Assembly: GCA_039621445.1 (NCBI GenBank)
Contig: CP154957.1
Span: 6,008,504 to 6,072,503 of the forward strand
Length of the DNA stretch: 64,000 nt
Direction of reading: 5' to 3'
Source of the DNA: Euglena gracilis
Lineage: Eukaryota; Euglenida; Euglenophyceae; Euglenales
Each line of letters begins with the position of its first letter. The stretch's first letter is position 1. The translations under genes and the position numbers were made by a program. This document shows positions 44,901-54,510 of the stretch, piece by piece. The notes beneath the pieces were generated by a model that did no database searches, had not been told where the DNA came from, and saw only the letters and a list, made by a program, of their open reading frames with translations.

Positions 44901-47207
44901 GGGACACGGTCCTTGTAAGGAGTGACACCCCCCCATATCCACTTCCATACTGCCTTCCACAGGCCCTGGATTCTGCTCCACATCACCATGGGTCAGAACA
45001 GCTTCTCCCCGCCCAGTTTTCCCATGGCCATGTGCTTTTCTTTTGTGAGCTTCAGATTCCTTCCTGGGGCCCGGGTTCAGGGGGACATCACCGCTGAAAG
45101 CCACACCTTCCCTGCCTGTGGCTGGGTGTTCCTCTGGCACTTGCAGCAATGTGTTTCCCGGGCCGCAGAGAATGTCTTGTAATTCTGAACAATGCTGTAC
45201 GTGGGACAAGCACCACCCAGAATTTATTGTTTGCCTTGACCAGCCACACAGGGTGCACTGTACCCAGAAGGCTTCTCTTTCTTTAAAGAGAGCTGACGTC
45301 CCGTCTGGTCCTTTTGCAGGCTCCTCATCCGCCCGTATTTTGAACATGTCTTGTACTTGTTGTTCCACCAGGACATGCAGGAGATCATATTCACCACACG
45401 GGCCCGCCGTTGGTCCAGGCAGGGGGTTGATGTCACCAGAAAACAGCAGCCCCCAACGGCCCTTGGCCGGGATGTCACAATTTCGTCCCATCTGTTGCCA
45501 TTGGTCCACGACTCTGGTCAGTTTATGTGCCGCCCGCTCGTGGACCAGCGTGCCCCCCTGCTCCCGTCGCTCCTGCCGCTGATGCAGGAATTTTTTCTTC
45601 CAGCTGCTGAAAGAGGTTTCCTGCAGTGGAGCATTTTCCGGGGAATTGGGCGGACCAGACCTCGGCTCCCGGCATTTTTCATCAAACATGACGCCTGTTG
45701 GGTTTAACCACTGGCCTTCCACTTTCCAAATATCTGTGTCAAAGACAGAGAAAATTTTGTATGGGCCTCCTGGTGCTGGCCGTCTTTTTTCTTGCAACGT
45801 CGGTTTTTTCTCCCTTCTGGGGGTACCTTTTTCCATCGCTGGGGGTTGGGATTCCCTTTGTCCTTGCTCAGGCCCGAATTCCATGGCAAGGGGGGTAATC
45901 AACTCATGGCCGAGTTTTTCTCCAACTGCAGTTGGGGGGGTTGGGGGGGGTATATCTTCCCCTCTCCTGGACTTTTGCTGCAGAAAATCTCGGGGGGGAG
46001 TCTTCAGCACGCACTGAGCCACACAATGGGAATGTTTCTTCCCCCTGTCTGTGGTCCGCTTCTTCATTTTTTGCTGCTGTTCTTTCCTTTTACGTCGCCT
46101 TTCTTTCAGCAACTCCAACAACTCCTTGTCATCACTTTCTGATGAGGAAACAGAAGAGGAGCTGGCCCTGGAGGCTGTTGATGTGGAGGCTGAGGCTCCA
46201 GAGCTGTCAGTCCTCTTTTTCTCTCCCTGAATGGATTTGGCTCCTCCTCCTTCTTGGTAAGGAGGGGGGGTGCTGACCCCAGGCCCTCCAGAGGCTGGCT
46301 GGGCAGAGGACACTGCTGCTGAGGAGTTGACAGTTCCTGGGGGGATGGCATTGTGCCCCACCGAATGGCCCATCAACAGCTGGTACTTCCACCAGGGTAG
46401 CTCTGCAGACATTGCCCCAGAGGGGTCCACATAGTAAACAGGCTGGGGGGCCACACACATCTGGTTCTGACCAGACATTGTCTGGCTCTGGCCAGGCAAA
46501 ACTGCAGCTTGTCCTGAAAGGTCTGCTGTGGCTGCAGCTGCTGGTGTATACATCACAGACTGGGGATGAGGCACCTGATGACCTGTGGCAGATGCTGCAG
46601 CAGAGGAGTACAAACTGAGAGAAGGCTGAGGCAGTTGATAAAATGTAGTCCATGGAATAACCCCAGATGGCAGATGTACAGTGTCTGACCTTCTCTGTGC
46701 AGGGTACTCTCTCTCCTGCCCATACTCCTGCTGCTGCAGGGCTCTTCTCTGTGCTGGGTAGTCTCTCTCCAGCTGCTCAAACTCCTGCTGATGCTGCAGG
46801 GATCTTCTCTGTGCTGGGTAGTATCCCAACTGCTGCTCATACTCCTGCTGCTGCTGCAGGGGTCTTCTCTGTGCAGAAGAATCTCTGACCTGTCTCTCTT
46901 GGTCAGGCCTCCTCCAGTCTGGAGGGAACTCAGCTGCACTCCTCCTGTCTGGAGGGTTTCCACCACGTTGCACATTGAATCTCTTTCTGTCAGGGCTTCT
47001 GCTGCGACTTCTGGTCTGTCTTTCCCAGTACTCAGCTCTTCTTTTCCTGTCAGCTTCCTTCTGTTCCCAGCGCGGCTGGCGACGTCGTTCTGGGCTCACA
47101 TACGAAGAACCCCACCTGCGTTTGAGATAGTTCTCATACTCATCTGCTTCAAGGAAACCTTCTCCTCCATCCTCCTCTCTGCTGTCTCGGCTCCAACGCC
47201 TTCTCAT
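35975..47207 (-). CDS. Retroelement B: 2A-RT-zinc knuckle-endonuclease polyprotein, split by a satellite element
   Basis: Read from ATG at 47207 on -. When 37450-43420 is skipped, the frame is 1,753 codons plus a stop at 35975, with no internal stop. Order: Arg/Gln-rich leader with four YPAQRR repeats (about 100-190); proline/serine-rich region; 2A-like GDINPLPGP (591-599); a C2HC finger in QCTLCGW...SHVQHC (about 665); 2A-like GDVPLNPGP (706-714); canonical 2A GDVEQNPGP (741-749); pre-RT region with VIPRGAVGEVARTLTLLF; RT with RPIAAGEALRRLIAKVL, motif A LQLDFANTFN (Asp 1135), motif B GVQQGDPCGPALF, and WYLDD (1217-1221); after the junction, knuckle CPRC...GNHLVCC and RRH...RPGDVFI...AIDVSV, the restriction-like endonuclease core. 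Non-LTR elements with one ORF and a C-terminal nuclease belong to the R2/NeSL-like branch. The intact frame suggests recent activity before the satellite element inserted. Confidence 0.9.
37460..43420. mobile_element. MULE-like element carrying a 77-bp satellite (M2)
   Basis: Exact 10-bp duplication CATTGACGGC at 37450-37459 and 43421-43430. Terminal inverted repeats of about 200 bp begin G(GC)GCCCC, pass a G11 run, then TACTGGCTAGTCGACCGACT with many GTCGACCGACTAGTCGGTCG palindromes, then CTCTAATGTACCAAAAGGGG, GTCACCGACTTTTTAAGCC and a C12 run. The interior is only satellite. Plan and inner TTTAAGCCCCCCCC block match M1 at 25817-28222. Excision restores the frame of retroelement B (GCCGTCAATG|ATGCC). 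Confidence 0.9.
37733..43125 (+). repeat. 77-bp satellite array, about 70 copies
   Basis: Monomer: CCAAAATAACAAAATCCCCT / GTGTTGCCGAACCGTTTTGG / AAGCGAATTCCTTTTGCTGC / TCAACTGTCCCAGGGCC (77 bp). Most monomers differ by 0-2 bases. Variants recur in order, for example the gaattCtttttgctg + tgTtcc pair at about 38420 and 39340, which indicates duplication of 12-monomer blocks. Edge monomers (37733-38110 and 42720-43080) and 41404-42060 are more varied than the core. The frames of 60-110 codons through it are repeat artefacts. Confidence 0.97.
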
Positions 47208-47438
47208 GAAATGTCACAGGTTGTCGAACTCGGAGTTTCAAACTATACCCCTGGTGGGGCTTTCACTTGTCCGACATGTGATATGCGAAAAAAAATAGAC
47301 ACTCAGAAAGGACACAGGACACAGGAGTTAGGAATCAGGCTGTCTTTCGCGATCTGAATTGTTGGAAACTGTTTTTAAACATGTTTAAAACAGTCTTTTT
47401 GTATTTTACTCCTCCCAGGTGTTTTAATTACAACCCTG

Positions 47439-47856
47439 CATCAGACGTGGCCCTGAAACATTGGGAGTCCCCTCTGCATTCCCACGAGCACCTGCGGACA
47501 CCCCTATGTGCCTCCTTGAAGGTATGGCTCTTCTCGGCACCACTGCTCCCTTGCCCCAATGGTTGGACGACAGTGCCCTGATTCAGGCATCGCAAAGCCC
47601 CCACATTGCCCAAAAATGGTGGAACTCTCAGTTCGCTGTTGCAAGGCAAACAAAGTTGAGCAAGGCCCTGCCACCGATGGAACAGGTACGTTTCCAAAGT
47701 CAGTGCCAACCACATGCAATGGCCTGGGCAGCGGCAGTACCCAGCACTGCAAAACGGACTCTCTTGCCATCTGCTGAATTTCAGTGCCTCTTGCGGTGGA
47801 ATGTTGGAATGGCTCTCACCGAACCCGCAAACAACACCACCTTGCTTTGCCCAAAA
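47439..47856 (+). pseudogene. Retroelement A, middle part
   Basis: Continues the frame from 34203: RRGPETLGVPSAFPRA, LEGMALLGTTAPLPQWLDDS, QKWWNSQFAVARQTKLSKAL, HAMAWAAAVPSTAKRTLLPS and CLLRWNVGMALTEPA, ending LCPK at 47856, the first half of the zinc knuckle. It matches the HALAWVAANPCAAKKTLMPP stretch of element B. Interrupted exactly inside the CPxC of the knuckle by the next CAGGG element. Confidence 0.88.
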
Positions 47857-48262
47857 CAGGGTTGGATGGTTAATCGAAAAACGGTTAATCGCTTGTGACC
47901 CCCCCAGTTAATCGATCGTTTGTGGGGGGGACAATTAACCATGGTTAATCGAAAAATGGTTAATCGCTTGTGGCCCCCCCAGTTAATCGACCTTTTTTTT
48001 GGCGGAAATCAAACATGTCTTGGGTTTGGGCAGGGATTTGTGCTTATCCTGAAATGGATAACTACGGATAACTACGGATAACTACGGATAAGCCCGAAAC
48101 CCCCAAATACGGATAAAAACGGATAACTACGGATAACTACGGATAAGCCAAAAAGTCCAAATAAGGATAACTACGGATAACAACGGATAACTGCGGATAG
48201 GCAAAAAAAATTGACGAATGTGGATGAGCAAGAACGAGAACGAGTGTTGTTTGTACATAGCC

Positions 48263-48600
48263 ACGGGGGTGTTTCCCCCGCGACCCCCCCGCGATCCCCC
48301 CCGCGACCCCCCCGCGACCCCACCCTGAGCCCGATTCGGGGTTCCAAAAAGTACAAAAAAATTGCATTAATTAGGAATTTGCCACTCAACTGGGAATCAA
48401 AAACATGATAAATTGGTCCCAAATTCCAAATTGGACCTATTTTCGGACCTAAATGGCTCGCAAATTCCTAATTGGGATCTAAAATAAGAGGATAGAATGA
48501 CGTCACACAAGTCACGCATGGCCTGTCGTGAAACCCATTTCCCCCCCCGCCACCACCCCACCCCCCGCGCCCCCCCCCGCGACCCCAACACCCCCCACAG
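48263..48600. mobile_element. Element with direct CGCGACCCCCC arms
   Basis: C-rich arrays CCCCCCGCGACCCCCCCGCG at 48275-48325 and 48541-48590, both C-rich on +. Between them are TTAGGAATTTG and AATTCCTAATTGGGA words. Same plan as 29333-29645. Confidence 0.55.
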
Positions 48601-48767
48601 AGACATTGGGCCTTTCTGGGCTCAACGTGAGCCCGCCCTTTCTGAGGCTGTTTTTCCTTATGTCTATTTTCCTGTCTCTAGTGCAGTGATTGAATGGTCT
48701 TTCAAGCAGCCCTTTTCTTCGGCTTTTTTCGCAACAATTTTCCATTTGGCAGCGTGCATCCTCCCCC

Positions 48768-49531
48768 CCCCCCCCTTGTCCAACGACTGGGCTTGTCCAA
48801 CGACCCCCCCCCGGTCAGAGACAATCTTTTCGTATACGATCTTGGGGAAGAGACTTGATAATGTTCTTGCTTTTGATTTTGTTTTTTGCAGCTTCTCCGA
48901 CTTCTGTGACGAACCACTACCCAGTGGGTTGTTGTGTTCTCTATCGTCGCTCGAATGGTGACCTTGCAGAAGGCGTCGTTGTGGGCAAGCACCTTTGATG
49001 ATGTTATTTGCTAATTTGGGACCATTTTGCATTGATTTGGGCAAATGTTGGGCTAATTTGGGTCAACATGAACACTTTTATGGCATTTTTGGCCATTTTG
49101 TGCCATTTTGGTGATTTTGGGTATTTTTGGGGTTTTTTTGTGATTATTTTGTGGACATTGTTGGCAATTTTGGGCTATTTTAGATTGGCTATTGTCGAGC
49201 GCAAAGTGCCAAAAATTTCCAGCGAGACGCACCGGAAATTCCCCCCAGGGGTTTTTTTTAGTCGTGGACCCCCGGGGGGGGGTAGGGTGGGTGGGTCCGG
49301 CCGAGCCACCCCCCGGGGGGAGGGGGTCCCCCCAAAGGGGGGGTATACTTTTCAGCGCCGAAAAAAATGCTATTTTTAGCACTTTTTGTGATTTTTCGGC
49401 CATTTTTTGTGGGTCCCCCGGGACCCCTCCCCCCCCCCCGGTCTTAAAAAAACCCCTGTTCCCCCCCTGTCTAACGACCCCCCCCTGGTCAGAGACGAAC
49501 ATTAGTGGTCGTTGGACAAGGGGGGGGGGAG
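48768..49531. mobile_element. Element with CCCCTTGTCCAACGAC ends
   Basis: Left CCCCCCCCCTTGTCCAACGA at about 48768 and right TGGTCGTTGGACAAGGGGG at about 49506-49530 are inverted. A second word, CGGTCAGAGACaA, recurs near both ends. It encloses the 213-bp MITE 49246-49458. Confidence 0.6.
49246..49458. mobile_element. 213-bp CAGGGG MITE
   Basis: TTCCCCC is repeated at 49239-49245 and 49459-49465. Ends CAGGGGTTTTTTTTAG and, inverted, CAGGGGTTTTTTTAAGAC. Carries GGTATACTTTTCAGCGCCG, the GC-run family signature. Complete and short, it is a type example for the fragments at 17190 and 25440. Confidence 0.85.
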
Positions 49532-49993
49532 GTATAAAGAGATGGGCTGCTTTCAGTTTGGCTAGTGTCATTCATGTTAAAAACCGACAGAAGATGTCGT
49601 CTAACCTCCGGCAGGCAGCTGTTGGCATGTTCTGTAACGGTGATTGTGAACAAAGGTGGATGAAATATTAAAAAACCCACACTGGACATTGTCGTTTCCA
49701 TCTGCCTTGGATGCTTGTCGTTTTCTGTTTAGATTGTCATATTTCACGAATTTTTAGGCATTTCTGAGGTTTATGATGATCAACTCTCTTCATCCTTTCA
49801 ATTGCAGCCATTTCTAGATGGATATCTCCTGTCAGGAAGGGTATTTTAGCAAATAAGGAAAACTACGGATAACTACGGATAACTACGGATAACTACGGAT
49901 AACTACGGATAACTACGGATAAGAATTTGACCCCCCAAAAAAGGATAAGCACAAAACCCTGGGTTGGGAACATTTCTCTACCCTTTGGGGACT

Positions 49994-50133
49994 TACCATG
50001 CCCCCCCCCCCATATAAGACCCCCCCCCCTGGCCGGCCAAAGGCCGGCCCTTTGGCCGGGCCTGGGGGGCCTAGGCCCCCCCCTAGGATTTTGGCTCCCG
50101 AGGGAGGGGTCTTATATGGGGGGGGGCATGGTA
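49994..50133. mobile_element. TACCATGCCCCCC-ended MITE
   Basis: TACCATGCCCCCCCCCCC / CATATAAGACCCC at the left pairs with GGGGTCTTATATGGGGGG / GGGGCATGGTA at the right. The centre has nested GGCCGGCC and GGGGCCTAGGCCCC stems. Confidence 0.75.
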
Positions 50134-50646
50134 GACACTGGGTGGGGATGGACCCTGTTGTGTGTGGTAATTGAAGTTCCCTTTTGGAAAAGAGGCACTT
50201 TTCAACTGCAACACCCAACATAACCCTTCGGAGGAGGGGTGGTAATTGTCATCAGATAAAAGAAGCTGTGACCCCAGTGATTTGCGCAATCGCCATAGTG
50301 ATGATAGTTGATGCGCTCGTGTTTGTGCAAATGAATTTACGCCAACTTGGCTATCTGACCCATTAGACAGGCAACGGAGATCCGTGTGGTTTTTATTTTT
50401 TTGGTTTGTTTGACTCATGATCCATCCAATGAATGAGAGTCCGAGCTCTGGTTTGGGGATGATGTTTTCAAGCACCAATTTGGTAAGGTGTACAACACTA
50501 CTCAAGGGTAGGGACACTTTGAATTTTTTTGAAGTGGTTAATCGAAATTAATCGAGGGAAAGGCACAATTAATCGAAAATTGGTTAATCGCTTGTTGACC
50601 GGTTAATCGCTTGACCCCAAAAATAACGGTTAATTGCCCAACCCTG

Positions 50647-51232
50647 CCCAAAATGCCATGGTCAACTTGATGTCTCTGGTCACCACTTGCTGTGCTGCAA
50701 ATACAACAATCTTACCCGGCGGCATACAGCAATTCAGGACTATTTGACATCCTTGGCTCAGCGAGCAGGTTTCCAAGCAAAGAAGGAGCAACGTGCCGAT
50801 GACAATTCCCGGCCGGGTGACGTTTTCATTCCACGGCTGGATAGTGATGGCCCGGTTGCGATTGATGTCACCATCCGCCACACCCAAATTCCTAGCAACC
50901 CCCTCGCACAAGCTTCTAAACTGCAGGCCTGGCAAGAAAGACAAGATGCACGCCGCGGTTGGAGGCTCACAGCCTTTGTCTTGGACTGTTTTGGTGGCAT
51001 GGGCCAAGAAGGCCGCACGTTGATGTCCACCCTCCTGAAAGCCCTCTTGGGCCAACGGGAGGGATGGCTCCAACGGCAGGTAGAAGCAGATGTTTGGCAA
51101 GGGTTGTCCTTGACATTGGCAAAAGAAATCTCAAAACAATTGGTCTGGAGCTTCTTCACTGACCTCTCCACTGACTTCCAAATGGACACTCCATCTGGTT
51201 CCACAGCTTCTCATGCGCCATACACTTCATAA
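50647..51232 (+). pseudogene. Retroelement A, 3' part: zinc knuckle and restriction-like endonuclease
   Basis: Continues LCPK from 47856: CHGQLDVSGHHLLCCKYNN completes a CPxC...GHHLLCC knuckle. TRRHTAIQDYLTSLAQRAGF, then RPGDVFIPRLDSDG and VAIDVTIRHTQIPSNP, gives the endonuclease core (R/H, D, D). It continues with AFVLDCFGGMGQEGRTLMST and VEADVWQGLSLTLAKEISKQ and ends at TAA 51230-51232. The same order as in element B shows that this is the C-terminal end of A. Endonucleases of this type nick the target and prime reverse transcription in the R2 family. Confidence 0.88.
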
Positions 51233-51699
51233 GCGACCACAATCCTCAACCTTGCACCCCAATGCTAACTCAATACCGTCAAAGCACGTTGTCATCAGAG
51301 CCACAAACCTCACCACAAAGCGCCAAAAAAGATACCAAAGCCACTTGCTAGGACGCAGGGGTCCTCATCAACGAACCATCGACACACACACGCCATGGAC
51401 ATCCAACGGCAAGGCGAGCAAAAACCCGACACAAACACGCCATCCTGTGGCAAAAGAGGTACAAACGCCCCCCCTTCCCCGCCCAATATATATTGAAGGT
51501 GACCTTTGTTCATCTTCCTCTAACCACTGACCACGGTTACCTGCACTCTTTTGTACATTACACCCACAAGTATAATCAACCCGCGACCTGTGGCGGCACA
51601 GGGAGTCACAAGGGGGTTCCTCTTGTGGCGAGGGCCAAAAGAGACGTTTCCCTGGGCCCAGGGCACGGTTTGGGTGAAGCTGTGCTACCCACCGTGTAG
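51233..51699. other. 3' flank of retroelement A, no gene assigned
   Basis: Possibly the 3' untranslated region of A followed by the junction to another fragment. No poly-A or simple 3' tail is obvious. Confidence 0.35.
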
Positions 51700-52027
51700 T
51701 GTGCAGACCATGCACTTGGTAAAGCAGGTGTTGGGTGACCAACAAGGGTGGGCAAGGCAACACCGGGCGGCAGACATATGGCAACGAATATCGTCAGCTT
51801 TGATGGCTTTCGTGGCGGAGCAGCTATCTGAGCTATCTGCAGCTGCAAGAGGACATGATGAGCTACCACTGACAACCACATCGCAGGAGGTGCAACCGGC
51901 TCCAAACAAAGCACAAGGTGTGACCGCAGTGGCGGCTGTGGACATGGAAGGATGGCAAAGAGTGCTCCAATCGGAAGAAGGGACCTTGGTTGGCCCCATC
52001 CGCATCCAATGCATGCGCCCGAGGTGA
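51700..52027 (+). pseudogene. Retroelement C-terminal fragment (copy C)
   Basis: MHLVKQVLGDQQGWARQHRA and ADIWQRISSALMAFVAEQLS align with the end of element A (LLKALLGQREGWLQRQVEAD / VWQGLSLTLAKEISKQLVWS). The frame ends with TGA at 52025. Sequence upstream of 51700 does not match the endonuclease core, so the fragment is 5' truncated or rearranged. Confidence 0.65.
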
Positions 52028-52240
52028 GACACCCGGCAAAAAGGAGATGGTAGCACCATCCCCCCCCCAAAAAAAACCGCAGGGCCCACGCCCCTCTGGG
52101 CAAGGCCAACGAGAATCGAAGTGAAACATGACAAGTGACGGGCGGGTGCAACGGCTCGCGGTGACCCGTCCCGACGGCCAAGAACAGCACGCCGACACGG
52201 GCGACGCGCTCGCACGGGCGACGCGCGGGCACGACACGCG

Positions 52241-52373
52241 TGCCGAGCCGTGCCGAGCCGTGCCGAGCCGTGCCGAGCCGTGCCGAGCCGTGCCGAGCCA
52301 TGCCGAGCCGTGCCGAGCCGTGCCGAGCCGTGCCGAGCCGTGCCGAGCCGTACCGAGCCGTGCCGAGCCGTGC
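52241..52373. repeat. TGCCGAGCCG 10-bp tandem array
   Basis: Thirteen units of the 10-mer with three single-base variants, followed by A11. The 10-bp period is shared by arrays inside the CAGGG elements, but no paired array or terminal repeat was found here. Confidence 0.95.
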
Positions 52374-52389
52374 CTAAAAAAAAAAACGT

Positions 52390-53372
52390 ATGCACTTATT
52401 GCGGTCTTTGAGCACCGAAGCGCTTCACGGTCCACTGCAAGCAGCAGCCCGGGTGATTCGGCGGACATGGTATGACATTCTGGGCCAACCGGCATCAAGT
52501 GATTCGGTGGATCAAATGCTCACTCCCGAACTGCTCACTCTGAATGGCAGGTCTTGGTTTCAAGGATTCTCCGACACTGGCCAGAATGGCAGGAGTGCTT
52601 CCTCCTGAGGCGTGTGCACTTCCATCGGACTTCACACGGATGGTCACACCACCAGATGATCACAAAAGGCAAAAGTGGTGGATAGACAAGGTGCATCAAG
52701 CAAGAAAAGAGGCGAAGCATACATAGTTGGCAACATGTTTTTTTTGGACTTTGTTTTTTTTGTTTTTTTAATTCTAACAATGTTTTTTTTAAAAAAAAAA
52801 CAAAAAAAACGCCAACAAGGTTTTGCTCGGAAAATTTTTTGAATGCATATTTTCAATCATTTTTGGCAAGTTTTGGGGCATTTCTGCCAAATATTTCCTG
52901 AAACAAAAAATGAAAAAAGTCCTAAAGTTGCATTTTTTTTGCATTTTTTGAACGTTTTTGACCATTTTTTGGCAATTTTTGAACTTAGTAGGATTCGAAG
53001 TATGGTTTGGGTGTTTCATAACAAGTTTTTTCAATGAAATTTTCTTTTGTTTTTTTGATGTTTTTTTTGGCGTTTTTTTTAAAAAAAAACACGTTGTTTT
53101 GTTTTTTTTAAAAAAAACAAAAAAAACGCCAAGTATGGAAGCATACCCTGGGTCCGAAAATCCCAAAGACAAAGTACCGCCTGCTCATGGATGGGCGCAA
53201 AATCATCAGGTGCATTGTGTCCCTTGGTGATGCCCTTGATCCCTTCGGTCACCATCTGTTCTGTTGTAGGAAAAACAAACCCGTGCAGCAACACAACGCT
53301 GTGCGAGATGCGATGGCAATGGTCTTGAGAACGGGGTGCACACCGAAACAGAAGTCACAATCAGAGGGATTT
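52390..53372 (+). pseudogene. Retroelement fragment (copy D) split by a 416-bp element
   Basis: Coding-like text RSLSTEALHGPLQAAARVIR and LTPELLTLNGRSWFQGF, then, after a frame change near 52560, WWIDKVHQARKEAKH to 52721. Skipping 52722-53137 gives KHTLGPKIPKTKYRLLMDGR, then IVSLGDALDPFGHHLFCC and VQQHNAVRDAMAMVLR. The last part is the knuckle and R/H-N region that precedes the restriction-like endonuclease in such retroelements. It stops near 53372 without the endonuclease core. Diverged from A and B. Confidence 0.6.
52722..53137. mobile_element. 416-bp hAT-like element with A/T-stem ends (E5)
   Basis: Exact 8-bp duplication GAAGCATA at 52714-52721 and 53138-53145. Ends CATAGTTGGC and, inverted, CATACTTGGCG. 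AAAACAAAAAAAACGCCAA stems lie near both sides, as in E4. Removal restores GCGAAGCATACC|CTGGGTCCG coding. Confidence 0.85.
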
Positions 53373-53624
53373 TTTTTTTAGGAATCCGACTTTTTTCACT
53401 TTTGGGAGACCCGTTTTTGACCTCCGGTGGCAGGGGGAAACACCTCGTCAAGCGAAGCCGATGCGACACGAAAAGCTGTTTTTCGGCGAGGCACCCTCGT
53501 CTGGTGAAGGCGTTATACCTGTCGCTGTCCCCCTGTTTTGTGGTGCCCAGTGAACGCGTAGGTGCGCATTGACCCCTGTCCTTGTCCCGGACTTTTTTTG
53601 AAGTTTTGGACAGTAATTATGGCT

Positions 53625-53935
53625 CCCAGGGGGGTGTCTCCCCCGCGTCCCCCCCGCGTCCCCCCCCCACGTCCCCCCCGCGTCCCACCTTGGAACCAAA
53701 ATTTTGTTCTCGAGACAGCCAAATTTAGGAGGCTGATTCCTAATTTCAGGCAAATCTGAGGTTGGTGATTCCTAATTTGGTGTGGGTGATTCCTAACTTG
53801 CGGTGGGTGATTCCTAATTTGGTGGGTTTGTCCTAATTTGTTGTGGTAAAATGGTGTCTCCCCCACGTCCCCCCCCCCGCGTCCCCCCCCGCGTCCCCCC
53901 CGCGTCCCAGACACCCCCCAGGGGTGGTTGTGGGA
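53625..53935. mobile_element. Element with direct CGCGTCCCCCC arms
   Basis: GGTGTCTCCCCCGCGTCCCC at 53632 and GGTGTCTCCCCCACGTCCCC at 53852 start C-rich arrays in the same orientation. Between them, TGATTCCTAATTTGG is repeated four times or more (53730-53840). Confidence 0.6.
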
Positions 53936-54201
53936 AGGGGGCACTGTTTTCAAAACGGTTAAAGTGGAGGGGATGTTCTGTGCCCTGTGCTGGAAGCAGG
54001 GCACGAGGGGGCGCTGGCCAATGTTTGGTGTGTGCGTGTAGTTTGCATTAAGAGTGGCGGGGAGTATGGGCTACACTTCAGCTGTGTGGTTTCAAACGCA
54101 GACCAGGCGGGGGGAGTTGACGTGGGTGGTGGCAGGCCCAAGGCCCACCTGGGAGTGAAAATATTCGACGGTATGGCTGTCATTCAAAGAAAGGCATGGG
54201 A
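53936..54201 (+). other. Open frame of unknown significance
   Basis: A frame around 53987-54217 reads GALANVWCVRVVCIKSGGEY and GRPKAHLGVKIFDGMAVIQR. It is not recognised, and its 3' end is cut by the element starting at 54202. Confidence 0.25.
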
Positions 54202-54510
54202 CAGGGATTCCCTCTGATTCGTGGCATGAATAATCACGAATAATCACGAATCACCACAATTTTCGGATTTTTCAAAAATCACGAATAATCACGAATATCA
54301 CAAATAATCACGAATGAGAATTTTTTCTTGGGATTTTTTTTTATTACTATTATTTTATTACTGTTGCCCGGCCCAAAAGGCGGCGGAAAACTGAGCAAAC
54401 CACAAAAATTCACAATTTCCACAGCCAAAGAGTTGGTTTTAAGCTCTTTTGTTTGTGGCGAACAGGTTTCTTTTTAAGACCTCCGGGGAGGGGAGAGGGG
54501 GTCCCCCCAC

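Larger units (their letters stand above)
34204..47438. mobile_element. 13.2-kb CAGGG-ended hAT-like element holding retroelement B
   Basis: Exact 8-bp duplication CATCAGAC at 34196-34203 and 47439-47446. Ends CAGGGTTGGTCGTGTT and, inverted, CAGGGTTGTAATTAAAACAC. The subterminal word GTTTAAAAC occurs at 34231, 34253 and again at about 47377-47388. Removing the element restores GACTACATCAGA|CGTGGCCCT coding in element A (DYIRRGPETLG). The element's own sequence is probably limited to its edges; most of the interior is retroelement B with its satellite insertion. No transposase gene seen. Confidence 0.85.
48031..49961. mobile_element. CAGGG-ended element with 10-bp GGATAACTAC arrays
   Basis: Ends CAGGGATTTGTGCTTATCC and, inverted, CAGGGTTTTGTGCTTATCC: 18 of 19 match. 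GGATAACTAC is tandemly repeated with a 10-bp period on both sides (48055-48090, 48117-48200, 49853-49922) in the same orientation. Flanks GGTTTGGG and GGGTTGGG give an 8-bp duplication with one mismatch. Exon-like text inside, at about 48896-48998 after a TTTTTTGCAG acceptor (PTSVTNHYPVGCCVLYRRSN), is not identified. Confidence 0.82.
47857..50646. mobile_element. CAGGG-ended hAT-like element with GGTTAATCG arrays
   Basis: CCCAAAA is repeated at 47850-47856 and 50647-50653. Ends CAGGGTTGG and CCAACCCTG. Subterminal GGTTAATCG words lie at about 47868, 47883, 47942 and 47958 on the left and at 50527, 50574, 50591 and 50626 on the right, in the same orientation. Removal restores CTTTGCCCAAAATGCCATGG, coding LCPKCHG in the zinc knuckle. 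It contains a smaller element, 48031-49961. Confidence 0.85.

Noticed and set aside
45411-45437. GDINPLPGP as an active 2A site
   Set aside because: It lacks the Asn-Pro-Gly-Pro ending (Leu-Pro-Gly-Pro instead), so skipping is doubtful; kept only as a 2A-like relic.
49246-49458. GGTATACTTTTCAGCGCCG as a promoter or riboswitch-like site
   Set aside because: It recurs only as part of the GC-run MITE family, so it is element sequence rather than regulation.
52241-52373. Arg/Ala/Pro-rich coding sequence (AEPCRAVPSR)
   Set aside because: All frames are open across a 10-bp tandem repeat; composition artefact.
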